64,000 bases of DNA from assembly GCA_002946415.1 (NCBI GenBank), contig NJPS01000013.1, positions 682,001 through 746,000 on the forward strand, read 5' to 3'. Positions 11,624 to 23,130 of this stretch are shown piece by piece. Within the stretch, counting starts at the first letter, position 1. Each line of letters opens with the position of its first letter. The notes beneath the pieces are model-generated. The model saw only the letters and a list, made by a program, of their open reading frames with translations, had not been told where the DNA came from and made no database searches. Both the position numbers and the translations under genes were made by a program. This stretch comes from Rutstroemia sp. NJR-2017a BVV2. Lineage: Eukaryota > Ascomycota > Leotiomycetes > Helotiales > Rutstroemiaceae.

Positions 11624-11936
11624 AGGCTTGGAAACGGCCTTCTGGTGAAGAAATCGCACTGGAAGCATCGCCCCCACAAAAGCTTGGATTAGACCACACG
11701 CGGCTGCGTTATTTCGGTCTCTTAGAGGAATAGAATTGCATTTGTTAATGCGGCGTTTTGTTTGCATTTGGAGCGTCATAGATGGGAGATAAATAGATCT
11801 TATAGAAAGCTTCTCGTCAGTTACGAGTGAAATCCACCGAAATCCACCAAATTCTGGGGTACTTTTGAGACTCTTGAGCAACTGTATCTTACTCCTTCAT
11901 TTCTCTTCGCATTTTCTGCCTGCAACCTCAAGCCTC
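11624..11936. other. Intergenic between convergent genes
   Basis: 3' ends of GNA1 and the acidic orphan face each other here; nothing else is visible. Confidence 0.5.
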
Positions 11937-12839
11937 TCATCTCCACTGCCGTTTCATTGCACTCAACCCTCTCCTCAAACAAAACGGACTCGAGGCCATG
12001 TCTTCCGCGGCGGTATATTTTCTTTTCGAACCTTTTCGGAATACCACGGAACTCCTCAAATCCAGCGCCGAATCTCTGAACTTTTCCTCTGCATCATGCC
12101 TCCTCACCGGTACGGAAATAACATTCTCCTGAAGCATATTCGTATCTTCGTCCCTTAGACTCTGCGCTAACACAGGAGCGGAGACTTTCTCCTGCTCATC
12201 ACCATGGCCACATGAGTCCAAGCATCTGACCCTCCACCCCAAAATATCCCCATCCACCTCCTCCAGCATCCCACCCACTCGAATCATCCCCTTACTACCT
12301 TCATCCAACCGTATCTTTATAGTCTCTTTCCCATCCCCTTTCGGTGTTTTCATTCCCTCCCACTCTTCCTCTCCCGAATCCACATCTATATCGCTGCCAT
12401 GTCCAGCTGGCGTAAGCTCCGCTACCCATCCCTCTAAGTCCGCCAGCTCAATCTCTTCCAAATACTCCTCCACAATGTCCGCAAGCTCAATCATATCCTC
12501 GACTTCTTGCTCCATAATCAGCACCAGTTCGGTCAAAGCACCAAGAACTTGGCCTTCTTCCCCGTCTAATTCCTCGCCGCACATCATCTTCTCCCCAGTA
12601 ATGGTGTCCATAATATTGGCTACATCTTGTAATAATTCCGCCAGCTGCTCTGATGTGGATGGGTGCTTGTACAGGGGGGTATTGGAGTAATTGGAAGAAG
12701 CCTGTCGTGAATGCGTTACCTCACGGGTCGTTGGGAATTCTGTGATTAACTTAGGTGGAAATGGCGGGTCTGTTGTGTTTGGGGCGTTCTTTAGGCAAAG
12801 GGGTTTTGGAGTCGGATTTGAGGTAATATCAAGGTCCAT
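11937..12839 (-). CDS. Acidic hypothetical protein
   Basis: A 300-codon frame from ATG 12839. I recognise no family. The middle (~65-140) is strongly acidic and leucine-rich (ELVLIMEQEVEDMIELADIVE), predicted helical and possibly coiled; ~150-220 keeps an acidic/Gly pattern; the end is basic (RKGSKRKYTAAEDM and RRGLSAMKRQW), which could be a nuclear signal. Alternating acidic helix and basic tail would suit a chromatin or nuclear adaptor, but that is speculation. The frame is long and compositionally coherent, so probably real; an intron near the 3' end cannot be excluded. Confidence 0.5.
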   Translation of the reverse strand: MDLDITSNPTPKPLCLKNAPNTTDPPFPPKLITEFPTTREVTHSRQASSNYSNTPLYKHPSTSEQLAELLQDVANIMDTITGEKMMCGEELDGEEGQVLGALTELVLIMEQEVEDMIELADIVEEYLEEIELADLEGWVAELTPAGHGSDIDVDSGEEEWEGMKTPKGDGKETIKIRLDEGSKGMIRVGGMLEEVDGDILGWRVRCLDSCGHGDEQEKVSAPVLAQSLRDEDTNMLQENVISVPVRRHDAEEKFRDSALDLRSSVVFRKGSKRKYTAAEDMASSPFCLRRGLSAMKRQWR

Positions 12840-13951
12840 TATTGAAATCGAAAGTGGTGAAGTTGATTATTTGTTGATTGAGAGCAGGTAGGAAATGATT
12901 GGGATGTCTGGGAGGAAAGAAATCATTACAGTGGATGGAATGGCTGCGCATTCTTGGTGGGAGCTCCATCAACCAGTAGAATTCCTGGAGATTGCTGTGT
13001 GAAAACAGCGTCATGCTCAATCGCCTCTTGACAGATGATATTGAAATCTGTAATATCATTTCATTGCAGAGAGAATTCTTCCATTGAAAAGCGGAGGACG
13101 CCATCATAGCTTGCAGTTCCATACATAACAGTCATGCTAAGTACGGATTTTCTCGTTGATAGGAACATCGTGGTTCTGAAACAATGCTCGACATGGGATC
13201 GTGGGGAAAGGGGTGAGATGGTAGCCAATTGGAATGGGAGGAGAAACTTTCGCATTATTCAGGGTCCAGTCGCATCATCGTTCTCTAACGGAGGAAATGG
13301 AAACTTCTGGTGTACTCGCTACGCAGACAATAATTTGCCATCATTTATGGTGGTAAAAGGAAAGTCTACTAAAGAGAATCAGGGCAAATGCATTATCATG
13401 TACAACTTGCGGAGATTCTTTGAAACGAGGATGCATTGAAGATCAATACGTAATGTAGAGGAGAAGAAAAATGTGAACTAAGTCCAGAAAGACAAGTAAG
13501 GGCATACTAACACCACTTAAACGTTGCTCGAGGATTGAATTGCGGAACGCGAAAATGCGTCGAGTCAAAACCAACTGAGATGTCTGAACAATAGGAAAGT
13601 GACCGCATACAGACCGAACATATCGCTTTCGAAGTTGTTGCCCGCACAATATCGAGTGACGTTGGTTGCATTGCAACAGCGTATACGTCCCTTGTACCGC
13701 AATCGACATCGTCGAACCATATCACAGCGATAAATTTAGCATTAGAGGTCGCCAATAATGCCTGGATAGTCTCCTTGATCATTGTATTTTGCGGCTTGGC
13801 TGTCCTTGCCTCTTTATTCATGTCGCATGGTTTTCATCACATGCTGTGTACGGCGAGAAACCGCGTTCCTCTCAAGACTTGTCTTACGGCCTTCATTGTG
13901 GGATGCATAGCAATCCCATCTTCTCGTGTGATCCCCCAAATATCATTTGGT
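12840..13951. other. Intergenic, no supported gene
   Basis: About 1.1 kb between the acidic orphan and LSM7. A 104-codon minus-strand frame (13507-13821) has no recognisable domain. I call nothing. Confidence 0.45.
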
Positions 13952-14478
13952 TCATTCGTCCTCTTGTTGTACGAAAGGATTCGCAATCTCTTCACTGCCA
14001 TCAACGGGGCTGATTCCGACCAGTAATGTTCCTCGCGCAACAACTAGTCCTAACGATCTCCATGCCTCTTTTCCTTCATCGTCTGCAAGGGTGCAAAAGT
14101 CAGTGAGCCAACTGGGACACATAAAGCAGAGTAAATACCTGTGAGCTTCTCTTCAACGTCATCCAACACCAAGTTCATCAAAGCATCGTAGCCCTTCAAT
14201 GTGCCCTTGACTGCGCACCAGTTGTTAATATTTTCCCCAGTTCTGAATAAGGAAACTTGGAGCATACCTTCCCTTCCACCATTGAACTTCACGGTGACCT
14301 GCTTGTCCATATATTTCCCAAGATCCAAAATATTCTCCTTCTTTGGCTTCTCTGAGCTTCCCCCGCCATGGCCATGCCCTCCTCGCTCCCCACCATGTCC
14401 TCCTCTGCCTCCTCTACCTCCTCTATGTTCGCCTCTGCCACCACCGCGACCGCCTCTTTGATGACCTCTCTCAGACAT
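13952..14478 (-). CDS. LSM7: U6 snRNA-associated Sm-like protein LSm7
   Basis: Three exons on the minus strand: 14478-14268, 14210-14139, 14082-13952; introns of 57 and 56 bp, phases close to 137 residues. Residues 1-45 are a Gly/Arg/His extension rich in RGG and GGHG steps. Then the Sm fold: ILDLGKYMDKQVTVKFNGGRE (Sm1), VKGTLKGYDALMNLVLDDV across the first splice junction, and SLGLVVARGTLLVGISP (Sm2). LSm7 is part of the LSm2-8 ring on U6 snRNA in the nucleus and of LSm1-7 in cytoplasmic mRNA decay. The unspliced frame stops soon after the second donor, so the model depends on both introns, which restore the conserved Sm2 motif. Confidence 0.93.
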
Positions 14479-15091
14479 CTTGGCGCATTAGGTGGAAAGA
14501 ATGTGGTGATTCGGTTTGTCGTGGGTGAGGACGATAAAAGTAGTACCTACGCAATGAGCTTCCTAGGAAACTTTTGGTGACGGGTAAATGCAAAATTAAC
14601 TAAGCCTAATTGGAACTAGTGCGCGGCGGAAAGCTTCGCAAGGGATGAATGAAAGCTTCACGTGTCGAAGTAAGGGTCGGAGTTGATGGATTTCAGCCGA
14701 AGAATGAGACAGACGTAAAGCGAAACCTGCCACCGCCGCGGAAGATCTTCTTCCGCTTTCAATACTTCCACCACCCGCAAGATGCCACAACAAAACAAAC
14801 AAAACAAATCGTAAAGTTTGCTTGTTCATAACCACATCCAAGATTGGTTGGTTTCCCATATATCCCGGAGGATAGTCAGACTGCTTTGTCTATCGCGTCA
14901 CCGTCCTATTCGCAGCAGCACGCCGCGTTTCCTCCATCCTCCATACAAGAAATGTTTGTTCCGCCCTTCCTCCAGCTCCACCTTTCTCCGCCCGTCATCA
15001 TTCATCACGTCCATCAGTCATACTAATCCATCTGCAGTATCTTGTCACCCTGATATTGCATCAAACCAATCACAGCATTCTCTGGACAACC
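14479..15091. other. Divergent promoter region (LSM7 / Zn2Cys6 protein)
   Basis: 613 bp between divergent start codons. It includes pyrimidine-rich stretches (14910-15000) ahead of the plus-strand gene. No gene seen. Confidence 0.5.
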
Positions 15092-16580
15092 ATGGAACCG
15101 ACAACTGAACCACAAGGCGAAAAGCGTAAACGCAGTCCGGAGAGTGCAGGATCTCAAGGCCCAGGTCGGATTCCACAAGCTCCTCGGCTGACGGAAAACG
15201 TGGCCTCAGCTGGTGTTACACAAATCAATTATCTTGTGAAAGCCAGACATGACCGACTGAAGTTGGTTGAAGGCGATTCCGAGACTTTTGGTGATGTTTT
15301 GACTATGCTCGACGATTATGAAGGTATTGATCACGTGGATTCTGCGTCTGTACATGCTAACGCTATTAGGTGTGCTTCAACGCCGTGAGAGTTTTGCATC
15401 CAATCTTGGTGCAAAGCTGGTCGGTCCATTGCTATTGAAATCATTCGAGAAGTTGTTCGATGGACCAATTAAAGTTATCACAAGTTCCTATAATCACGAA
15501 CAAACCCCAATCACGTGGCTCGATATTGTTTCTTTCGCTCGTACAAACCCTACGGAGTTTGTTCTTAGTGATACGGTACACAACATCAAAGTTTGTCGGT
15601 TCTGGGTTAATGGAGGCCAATTTGAAATCTCTGAGGACGACTACAGGCTGATCATGTCTGGCGCTCCGGAGAGAATGATCCCGAGTCAACCGATCCCCGA
15701 AGACGAGAATTCCGAGTTGGGGACCTTGAACATCCTGGAGACTCGACTTGGGATGTTAATCAAGAAGGCTGACGCCGTCGCAAGTAAAGCAAGACAACTA
15801 AACTATCATCTCAAGGGAAGAAAGAATGCGATCATGGCAAGAAAAGCACCGGAGGCTGAAGCTTTTTCCCCTCAACCATTTTCCGCCATCAACAGAAGTC
15901 GATCACCCGCACCAATCAATGGGGAAGCCGCAAAACTTCAGCAAGATTTGTTGGAACAATTCCACAGTCCCCATCGTCGTCAATCTTTACCGTCCCAGCC
16001 AAGGTCCAAACAACCCCGACCCGATCAGTCGAACTTTCATACATTTAACGGAGGAGCCGACCAACGGATGTCGCATCCATTATCGAACTCGGATGATGGT
16101 ACAGAGGGGCAGTATCGCGTTTTGATGGCCGCTCGGATCGAGAAATTGCATAAGGGTGAGCCAATAAACCCACCGTGTGATCGATGTCGACGTCTTAAAT
16201 TTGTGTGCACAAAACACATGACGGCTTGTGGGGCATGTACTAAGAAGCATGCCAAATGTTCTTGGAAGGACGTAAAAGAAGGGGAGATGGAAGCCACTAT
16301 GGCCCCTCAACGTGATTCGCCAGTTGCATCGGAGGACGGTTTTCTGGTTGTGGATAAGAAGACCCCAGAGAGGACAAACCTGGCTACCTTGAACGCGAAT
16401 TTGCCTGTCCATAAAGGACAGACCCTTTCCGGACTTGAGGATTTACGCCCAGAGACACCGTCCAACGTACCGGTTACTGTATCACCTCAACCAAAACCCG
16501 AGAGAAGAATGTCAGCAGAACATGCCCTGCTTGCTCAAATGGCTTCTGCTGCCGCTGCTGCCGGCAACCACCAAGTCTAA
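15092..16580 (+). CDS. Protein with C-terminal Zn2Cys6 cluster
   Basis: Exons 15092-15323 and 15370-16580 (46 bp intron, phase closes as DYEGVLQRRESF); 480 residues. Residues ~1-210 form a globular domain I do not recognise by name (FGDVLTMLDDYEG, KSFEKLFDGPIKVI, FWVNGGQFEISEDDYRLI). Residues ~215-340 are low-complexity. At 347-374 sits a binuclear zinc cluster, C-x2-C-x6-C-x6-C-x2-C-x6-C, starting CDRCRRLKFVC. The tail has Pro/Glu motifs and an alanine run. Fungal Gal4-type regulators usually carry this cluster at the N-terminus, so the arrangement is uncommon. Likely nuclear DNA-binding protein; target unknown. Confidence 0.85.
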
Positions 16581-17047
16581 CGAATACGATGCTGTCGGCA
16601 TGGTAGTCACTTTTTCAGACGATAAAGAACAGCTATGGCCAATTGGCATTTGGGATTCGGCAGTATCTTTATACCATTCTTGTTATTCCTTACGTATATC
16701 ACTGTAATATTTATTCTATTTGTCGAAACCAAGATACTTCAAGCCATTTTCAAGCTTACCGTTTTACGTCAAGGCTCTATAATTCATGGAACTGTTTCAA
16801 TGAAGGATATCCCTGAATAATTAATAATGTTACGACTCTAGACAATCAGCCCAGAATAATAAACTGTCACCCTTGCGTCCTCAGAATGCGGCGTGAGATG
16901 ATTCAGCTCTAAAGCCATAAATCCTACTTCATGCAGACAGATTTTCAAATACGAGATGATGCGTCGTGCACCTTCGAGTCTATATAACATCGGTTTTTCC
17001 CTGACTTTAATTTATATCGGATCTCGGATCGAGACCCTCAACGTGCA
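16581..17047. other. Intergenic
   Basis: 467 bp separating the Zn2Cys6 gene from the small secreted protein; no supported feature. Confidence 0.5.
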
Positions 17048-17589
17048 ATGTCCTCATATATCATTTCGGCCTGTGTTCCCTTCATCTTGTTTTCCCATGC
17101 GATTGCCACAACAAATGCATCGTATGCAAGTCGTCACTCGATGTCAATGTCAACAACAATCCCATCAATAAATGCAACCATCACAGCAACTCCAACAACA
17201 ACATCCTCATACTCAATTGCGACGAAGACGGCTGTCCCAGACTGCCAGTGAGGCACACCTCGCCTAACACTTTGATATTCTACTGCTGACAGCTACATAG
17301 CTACCGAGGGCTTCCTGGGCCCATCGCGGATTATCTGATTTTAGGAACCGAGAAAGACAACGCCACTGAATTGGAATGCCAGAATCATTGCTCAACAGTG
17401 CCTGAATGCTTAAGCTACTTATCATGGGGCACAATATGCTTGCTGTACAATGTTACGATTTTCAGCGACCCGAAGGGGAATGGTATCGGTCTAGTCATTC
17501 CAAGTAGGGTTAATGATCTGTACTGGAGCGATAGATATCCGGAAGATGGGAGCGGGTTTTGTTTTGGGGATGGGAAAGGCACTGAGTAA
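17048..17589 (+). CDS. Small secreted cysteine-containing protein (PAN/Apple-like)
   Basis: Two exons, 17048-17247 and 17301-17589, joined over a 53 bp intron (GTGAGG ... CATAG); 162 residues. Residues 1-~20 are a signal peptide (hydrophobic stretch ISACVPFILFSHAIA). A Ser/Thr-rich linker follows, then VPDC, YRGLPGPIADYLILG, and a CQNHCSTVPECLSY/WGTICLLYN cysteine array ending in GSGFCFGDGKG. Six to seven cysteines with a C-x3-C and later WGTICLLY step resemble fungal PAN/Apple modules that bind carbohydrate or protein. Secreted and small, so an effector or wall protein is possible. Neither half alone looks like a gene; the intron is inferred from the fit. Confidence 0.65.
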
Positions 17590-17681
17590 CGAATGTTCTT
17601 TGAGGGTGCAGGGACATCACATATATTGAGAAGTAAGGCCAATGGAGTGTCTTGGAGGCGAACTGTCGATGAGTAAACATA

Positions 17682-19344
17682 TCAACCAGAGAACACCTCC
17701 GCTAAATTCAAAAGATACCCCCATCGCTTGTCATCCAGAATCTCAATCCTTCCATCCGGAGTAAGCACTTTAAACTCATCGATCTTCCTCGTTCCATAAT
17801 CATGTCCTGCATCACCACCCACAAACGCGGTAAGATCACTAATCCAGTCTTCCATCAACACCCTCTCTTTCTCTGCAGGACCATGCATTATCGAAAAGCT
17901 GCACCAGTTAGCGGAATTCCCCAATGCGGATTGATTATATTACATACTTCCAGAGTGGCTTATCCATTGCATGCGCAACCCCAAAACTCATTGGCGCAAC
18001 TTTATCCGTGATGAAACTTAACCGGTATGCGATTCTGTATCGCCAAATATCTTCAACAGGGACCCCGCTTGAATACAACGTATTCACCAAGAAGCGTGAA
18101 GGTGCGCGTACTTGCCCGTCGGCGATGATGTTGCCAAATGCTGTCTGCCAATCGGCCTTCTTGTCCGTGTTAGGTAAGCTGTAGTGTTTCAACACACGAT
18201 CAGTCGTTGCTGGAGCATAGTAGTTCGACACTTGAAGCTTGAGGGAGTCGATATTGCCTTCAGGTCCATTGGTGACTGCGTAGAGCGTTTCTTCATTCAA
18301 CATCTCGCCGATCAGAAGTTTGAAATTTCTTTTCTTGAACTCTTGCGCGAATGTCCCGTTGCGGTGGTATTCCATTATACCAGGTTTGATGAAGGAGCCG
18401 TCTGTGATGGGGCGGAAGGTGTGATGTTTGAGTTGCAGGATGGCTTCAGAAAGCTCTTTCGATCCTATCTTCCGCAGTAATGCCAGCTTTTCTGTGCCTG
18501 GTAAGGATTTGGGTACATCAAAGAATGCAGCCAGCTCGTCGAATTGATCTTGGCATTCGTCCGACGTCTTTGGCTGTGCTGGAATAGCGTTCGATATCAT
18601 AACTATGCGACGGAAGGGTACATCACGCTCCTGTGCTGGAAGATTCTGAAACTCATAAAGAGTTTGGGCGTGGACAGAGTATGCGCCTGCACTTCGTCCA
18701 GCCAATGTAACATTCTGTGGATCTCCTCCAAAGTGATTAATGTTCTCTCTGACCCACTCGATAGCAAGGCGTTGATCCCAGAGACCGTAGTTACCAACTT
18801 CACCTCCTTCCTCCAGCAATTCTTTCCCAGCCAGGAAACCAAACAAGTTCAGTCTATAACCTATCGAAACCACAATCGCGTTCAGCTTCCCCGTCGATAT
18901 CAGCTCCGTTGGGTCCATTCCAGGTTCGTGAGATGGGTCGCCCATTTGAAACCATCCGCCATGTAACCATAACATAACCGGCCATTTCTCTTTGACTCCG
19001 CTTCGCTCTACCGGCGTCCAGATGTTGAGCCGTAAGCAGTCCTCGTCATAAATATTGTCCGACGGGATGTGTTTGTTAGCAGATGTGTAGTTTAATGCTT
19101 GCGGACAAATGGGACCGAACTTCCTCGCGTCGAAGGGTTCCCCTTTCTCGTTTGAATATGTGAATGTCTTTGGTAGTGGTTGAGGTTTCCTCCATCGGAG
19201 ACCACCAGTAGGTGGAACTGCGTATGGGATTCCGAGGAATCGACGAGCTTTGGAATCGAACTGGAGTCCACGGATGTGGCCTTTTCCACCACCGATATCA
19301 AGCTCACACTCCATCTCTTTATATGCAGATAATGTGTTACCCAT
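17682..19344 (-). CDS. Type B carboxylesterase (intracellular)
   Basis: Exons 19344-17948 and 17898-17682 with a 49 bp intron (GTATGT ... GTGCAG); 537 residues. Carboxylesterase/lipase type B landmarks in order: FLGIPYAVPPTGGLRW, EDCLRLNIWTP, LWLHGGWFQMGDPS (oxyanion hole), NYGLWDQRLAIEWVRENI, GGDPQNVTLAGRSAGAYS with nucleophile Ser near 218, Glu in GEMLNEETLY, and the His after the splice (SIMHGP). The intron lies between AHAMDKPLW and NFSIMHG. There is no signal peptide (MGNTLSAYKEM), so the enzyme should act inside the cell; MGN could even be N-myristoylated. Substrate unknown: fungal members hydrolyse a wide range of esters. Confidence 0.92.
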
Positions 19345-20181
19345 CGTGATCTAGAAGTTCAAGGAATGTGGGTATTTGCCGAGACTTCGGTAACTCTCCT
19401 GCCAGAATTTTTCGAACAAAATTGTGCTAGATTTTCGCAGTAAATCGCAAGGCAAATGTCGACTTCCAAGCAAGATCACTTCGTCAATATCTTAGTTGTT
19501 TGGATTGGTGGTAAATCGAGGGCGAGTCTCCATGACGAGAATTGCGAACGCGTTGATCTGCAGACATGTGACCCCTCACTCTGCGGCACAAAATAAACCA
19601 GAAGCGGGGTATTTGTGAAGAAATGACACCGCAAATCTAACATTACGAGTCGCAGTAAATGATAAGGTGGAACGACACTCTCTGCCTGCACCGATACTGT
19701 CGGAGCAAGCATGAAGCTCAGGGGCTTCCTGCACGTCGGTAACTGACCAATGATTGCAGCGCGTTACCGACCGTAATGTATTCCTCCCCACACTTCGCAT
19801 AGATAGATTCCACCGTTTTCGGGGCAGTGCTTGCTTGACTTATCTTTTACAATCGTAGATCAAGAGATAGATAAGAGAAACCAACCACAGTAGTCTTGGG
19901 TAGTATGCTTCTCCGAAGATAGGAGCGGTCTACCTTCGTGTGTCGTCCTCAGATAACATCCTTCATAAGTTCTATTTACAGGGACGTCGGAGTAGCCAAT
20001 GAGTGACCAGGTCAAGGACATTATGACTTGAATGCATGAAGAGTAACTAATTTCGCTGACGCCCACGCCTTTTGTAATGAAGTTTCTCTTCGGATCGAAA
20101 CCAATCTCGTGGAGCAGACGTTCAATAACGATAAAATCTCACAAGAAGTACACGCGATCATTGTTATTAGATAAAAGAATA
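19345..20181. other. Intergenic
   Basis: 837 bp upstream of the carboxylesterase and downstream of the transcription factor. Only short unsupported frames. Confidence 0.5.
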
Positions 20182-22244
20182 TCATATGCTCCCCCGAAGC
20201 ATTCCTCTCACATCATCTAGAGTTATGCCCCTCGTTCCACTTCCCTTAATCGCGAATATACGTTGCAGTACATCCTTAAACCTGGCATCAGTTGTCTTCG
20301 AGCTCAACCACTCCTGATGAATGTTATCATTCGTTTCTATAGCCGCAATAAACAATGACCATTGGAACTCGTAAACTGGCTGCTGTAGACCAGTTGCACA
20401 GACGAGTTGTGCAAATACTAACAATTGACTAAGTGCATACGCAATTTCATGAGACCCAGAGGCCCCAAACGTGGACACGGATCTTTTCAGATAAATCCTT
20501 GATGCGTGGAACATTGTAGCAGCAACAGCACAATTTAGCTTTAGAGCCGGCTGCAGTGTCATGTGCGAGGATCCGTAGTAGAAAACCTGCTGGTATTTCT
20601 GCGAAGGCGTGGTCAGAAATTCTGGTTGTTACAAAAGAGTCGTGCAGGAGGATAACCAACCACTTCCAAGAAGTCCAGTCGTCTATCAAGCTTGCTTATA
20701 TCCGCAGTGCAGTCGTTTTCTCCCAAACCTCGACAAAAATGGGCTATTTGGTACCAAATAATGAGCAGATCCATCATCATATCCATGGGCAAATAGCTCT
20801 CAATGTCTCGTATACTCTGGCTGATGGGATACTCTGGGCCCCAATTATGTTGTAAAGCGAGTCGTGATGTCGCTTGAAGGCAACTCAGAATCTCGGGATC
20901 TGCTTGATAGTATCTTATGATGCTTGCTTCACAGCCCAGAAGGCTACATTGGGCATCAATTTTAATCAACCAGAGAGTCATTCGAGCGAGCAGAGAACGT
21001 TCCTTGCGATCCAAACATTGCGGCCCAGCCTTCAGAGAAACTATCTCCAGTTCATGTTTTTGTAGGAACTTCAATGCTGTTGAGCTCAAACGATCCAGCT
21101 TTCTTGTGTCTATCAACTTTTGCCGCAACATATAAGAGTATATACAATAAAATGCTCCCAAGATCCCAACTCGATCGGTGGAGTCGTCCGATTTGAGGGC
21201 TTCGACGAGTTTCTGTGTTCCCGTCTCGTAATGTTTTTGGGCTATTCGTAGTTTGTGGCTTGAATTGCCAGAATCGCTTGAAGAGTTGAGATCAAATAGC
21301 GAAACCGCGAGGATAAGTTCAAGCAGCAATGTGGAATTCTTCAAAGCATGCCGTACAAGTAACAAAGGCACTGACCATTGAGTATCTCGTGTTGTCTGTT
21401 TTTGTGAAAAGGTGTTGGCAAAATGCCTCATTGCCCGCTCTTCATCTGCACTGAGCAAATAGTCAACCTCAGAGATCGGATCATTAATTGAAGGCAGCGT
21501 GGGGAGGAAAAGTGACTGAAAGTTATCCGGCTCGACAAATGCCCTATCCCAAGAATCACCTCTCTGAGAGTTTGGTAACAGCCACTCCGATCCAGTATCA
21601 ATGACTTCTCTTGGCTCAAGAACGTGATCCAGCTGCATAGATGTTCTATCATCAGAACAGACATCACGAAGAAAGTTATTGGTTAGTAAGTGCTGGTTTG
21701 CTTGCTGAATCGTAGGTTGGCCCTGTTCATCGAAGCGCTGGGCCAGGTTTCTTGACCTATCATTCACTTCTTGCACATTCTCAGGGAATACTCCATAGTC
21801 CACCGTCCTATCTGAAGAAGATTGATGTGTCATTCGCATCGTAAGATCTCTATACCTCGAAGGTCCCACTACGCGGCGTTGGTCCTTCAGACTTGGAAGG
21901 ATTCGTGAAACTGGTTGGTGACATTCCAGGCCGAGACGCTCGCATCTGCCACAGAAGGGGAGTTTCTCGTCGCATTTGACCTTCTTTTTTCTGCAGGTCA
22001 GGCAGCCTTCATAGTAGAGGGGTTAGCTGTTGTTTTCCAATATCCCGAGGTGCTTTCTTTAATCACTACACAATGTCAACAACCCCAACATACATTGCGA
22101 TCTGACCTCGAATCACCATTGCACTCGCTGTTGACATGGAATAAAATCCTCACCGTACTTGGACCGGCTATGATTATTTGAATGGCTTGAAATGCCTGGT
22201 TTCTTTGTCTTGCCGGACAACGCACTATCGTTTGTGTTGACCAT
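20182..22244 (-). CDS. Zn2Cys6 transcription factor with fungal_trans_2 (DUF3468) domain
   Basis: Three exons: 22244-22154, 22006-20664, 20598-20182. The first intron (147 bp, GTGAGG donor, CTAAC branch site, AAG acceptor) joins RSKYG to CLTCRKKKVKCDE, giving a complete N-terminal cluster C-x2-C-x6-C-x6-C-x2-C-x6-C. The second intron donor is uncertain by one codon (20663 or 20660). Product about 616 residues; the long C-terminal helical part (MRHFANTFS, LLELILAVSLFD, YYQADPEILSCL, ALSQLLVFAQLVCATGLQQPV) fits fungal_trans_2 regulators of the acr-2 type. Nuclear activator or repressor. Its start is 886 bp from the divergent start of the MFS permease, the usual setting for a local regulator. 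Confidence 0.87.
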
Positions 22245-23130
22245 ATTGAAATTTGGTGCTTATCTTTGATATGATGAATTCATGTCCCAAGTTTACCTAC
22301 CACCAGTCAAGCTGTTGAACATGCAGAAAATTAAAACGAAAACGTAATTGGTCCAAGCAACCCCGCAAGACGTCGTGGCTCAAAGTAGCCACAACTCGAC
22401 TAGACCTATCTTATCTCGTCGGCAAATCTGACCATTAGGAGATCATGGTTACCGACGACTTAGATCCGGAGAACAACCGATATCATACAGCAAAGTTCGT
22501 TCGCCGTCTTATTTCCTCTACCTACGATTCGGTTTATCTCCCCATGCTCCCTTTCTTTGTTATTCCCTAAGGGGGTGCTGGTAAGAAACTACAAGAACAT
22601 CACTGGCTGGGAGAGGTGTAACCAGAGTCTAGTAGCGGGGTCCTCCTTAGGTAGGAACTAGTTACTGCTGCTCTCTATTTCGTTTCTCTCCTTTTATATA
22701 GTATTGCCTTCAATGGTTGACCCCGCCTTGCGGATGAGCGACCCCGCTTCTGCGGGTCAGTTCGGCTCTTCTAGCCTGATTTCTATCTTTTACCGTCTGA
22801 CATATTACGTAGACGAAGTCTCCTATCAGCACTTTAGCTCCAAATCCAGACTAAGCTTATGTGTTGGGATAGCCGGCATATCAAGATAGACACCATCAAC
22901 TTTCACCAATGAGTTGATTGAGCGAGCATCTTCTTTGAGTTATCTACAGCAGCCATGAGCGGTCTTAACTCCAAATCCCTGACCGTAGGGGCCTGAAACC
23001 CCCCAGGTGCTTGGGAATTCCATACGGGGAAGTCTATACTGTTTAAAAACTTTAGGATGCCCATCTGAAAGATAAGCAAATCCAAAACTTCTTCGTCTTC
23101 GACAACAACTCATAATATTGTTAATCGGCG
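22245..23130. promoter_or_regulatory. Divergent promoter region (Zn2Cys6 factor / MFS permease)
   Basis: GATA motifs are present: TATC/TTATC at 22407-22415 and AGATAAG at 23070-23076, about 55 bp before the permease start. An imperfect hairpin of GACCCCGC / GCGGGTC lies at 22739-22757. No reading frame is convincing. A role for nitrogen GATA factors is only suggested by the permease type. Confidence 0.35.

Noticed and set aside
13507..13821. 104-codon minus-strand frame downstream of LSM7
   Set aside because: No recognisable domain and no plausible splice partner; too short to claim.
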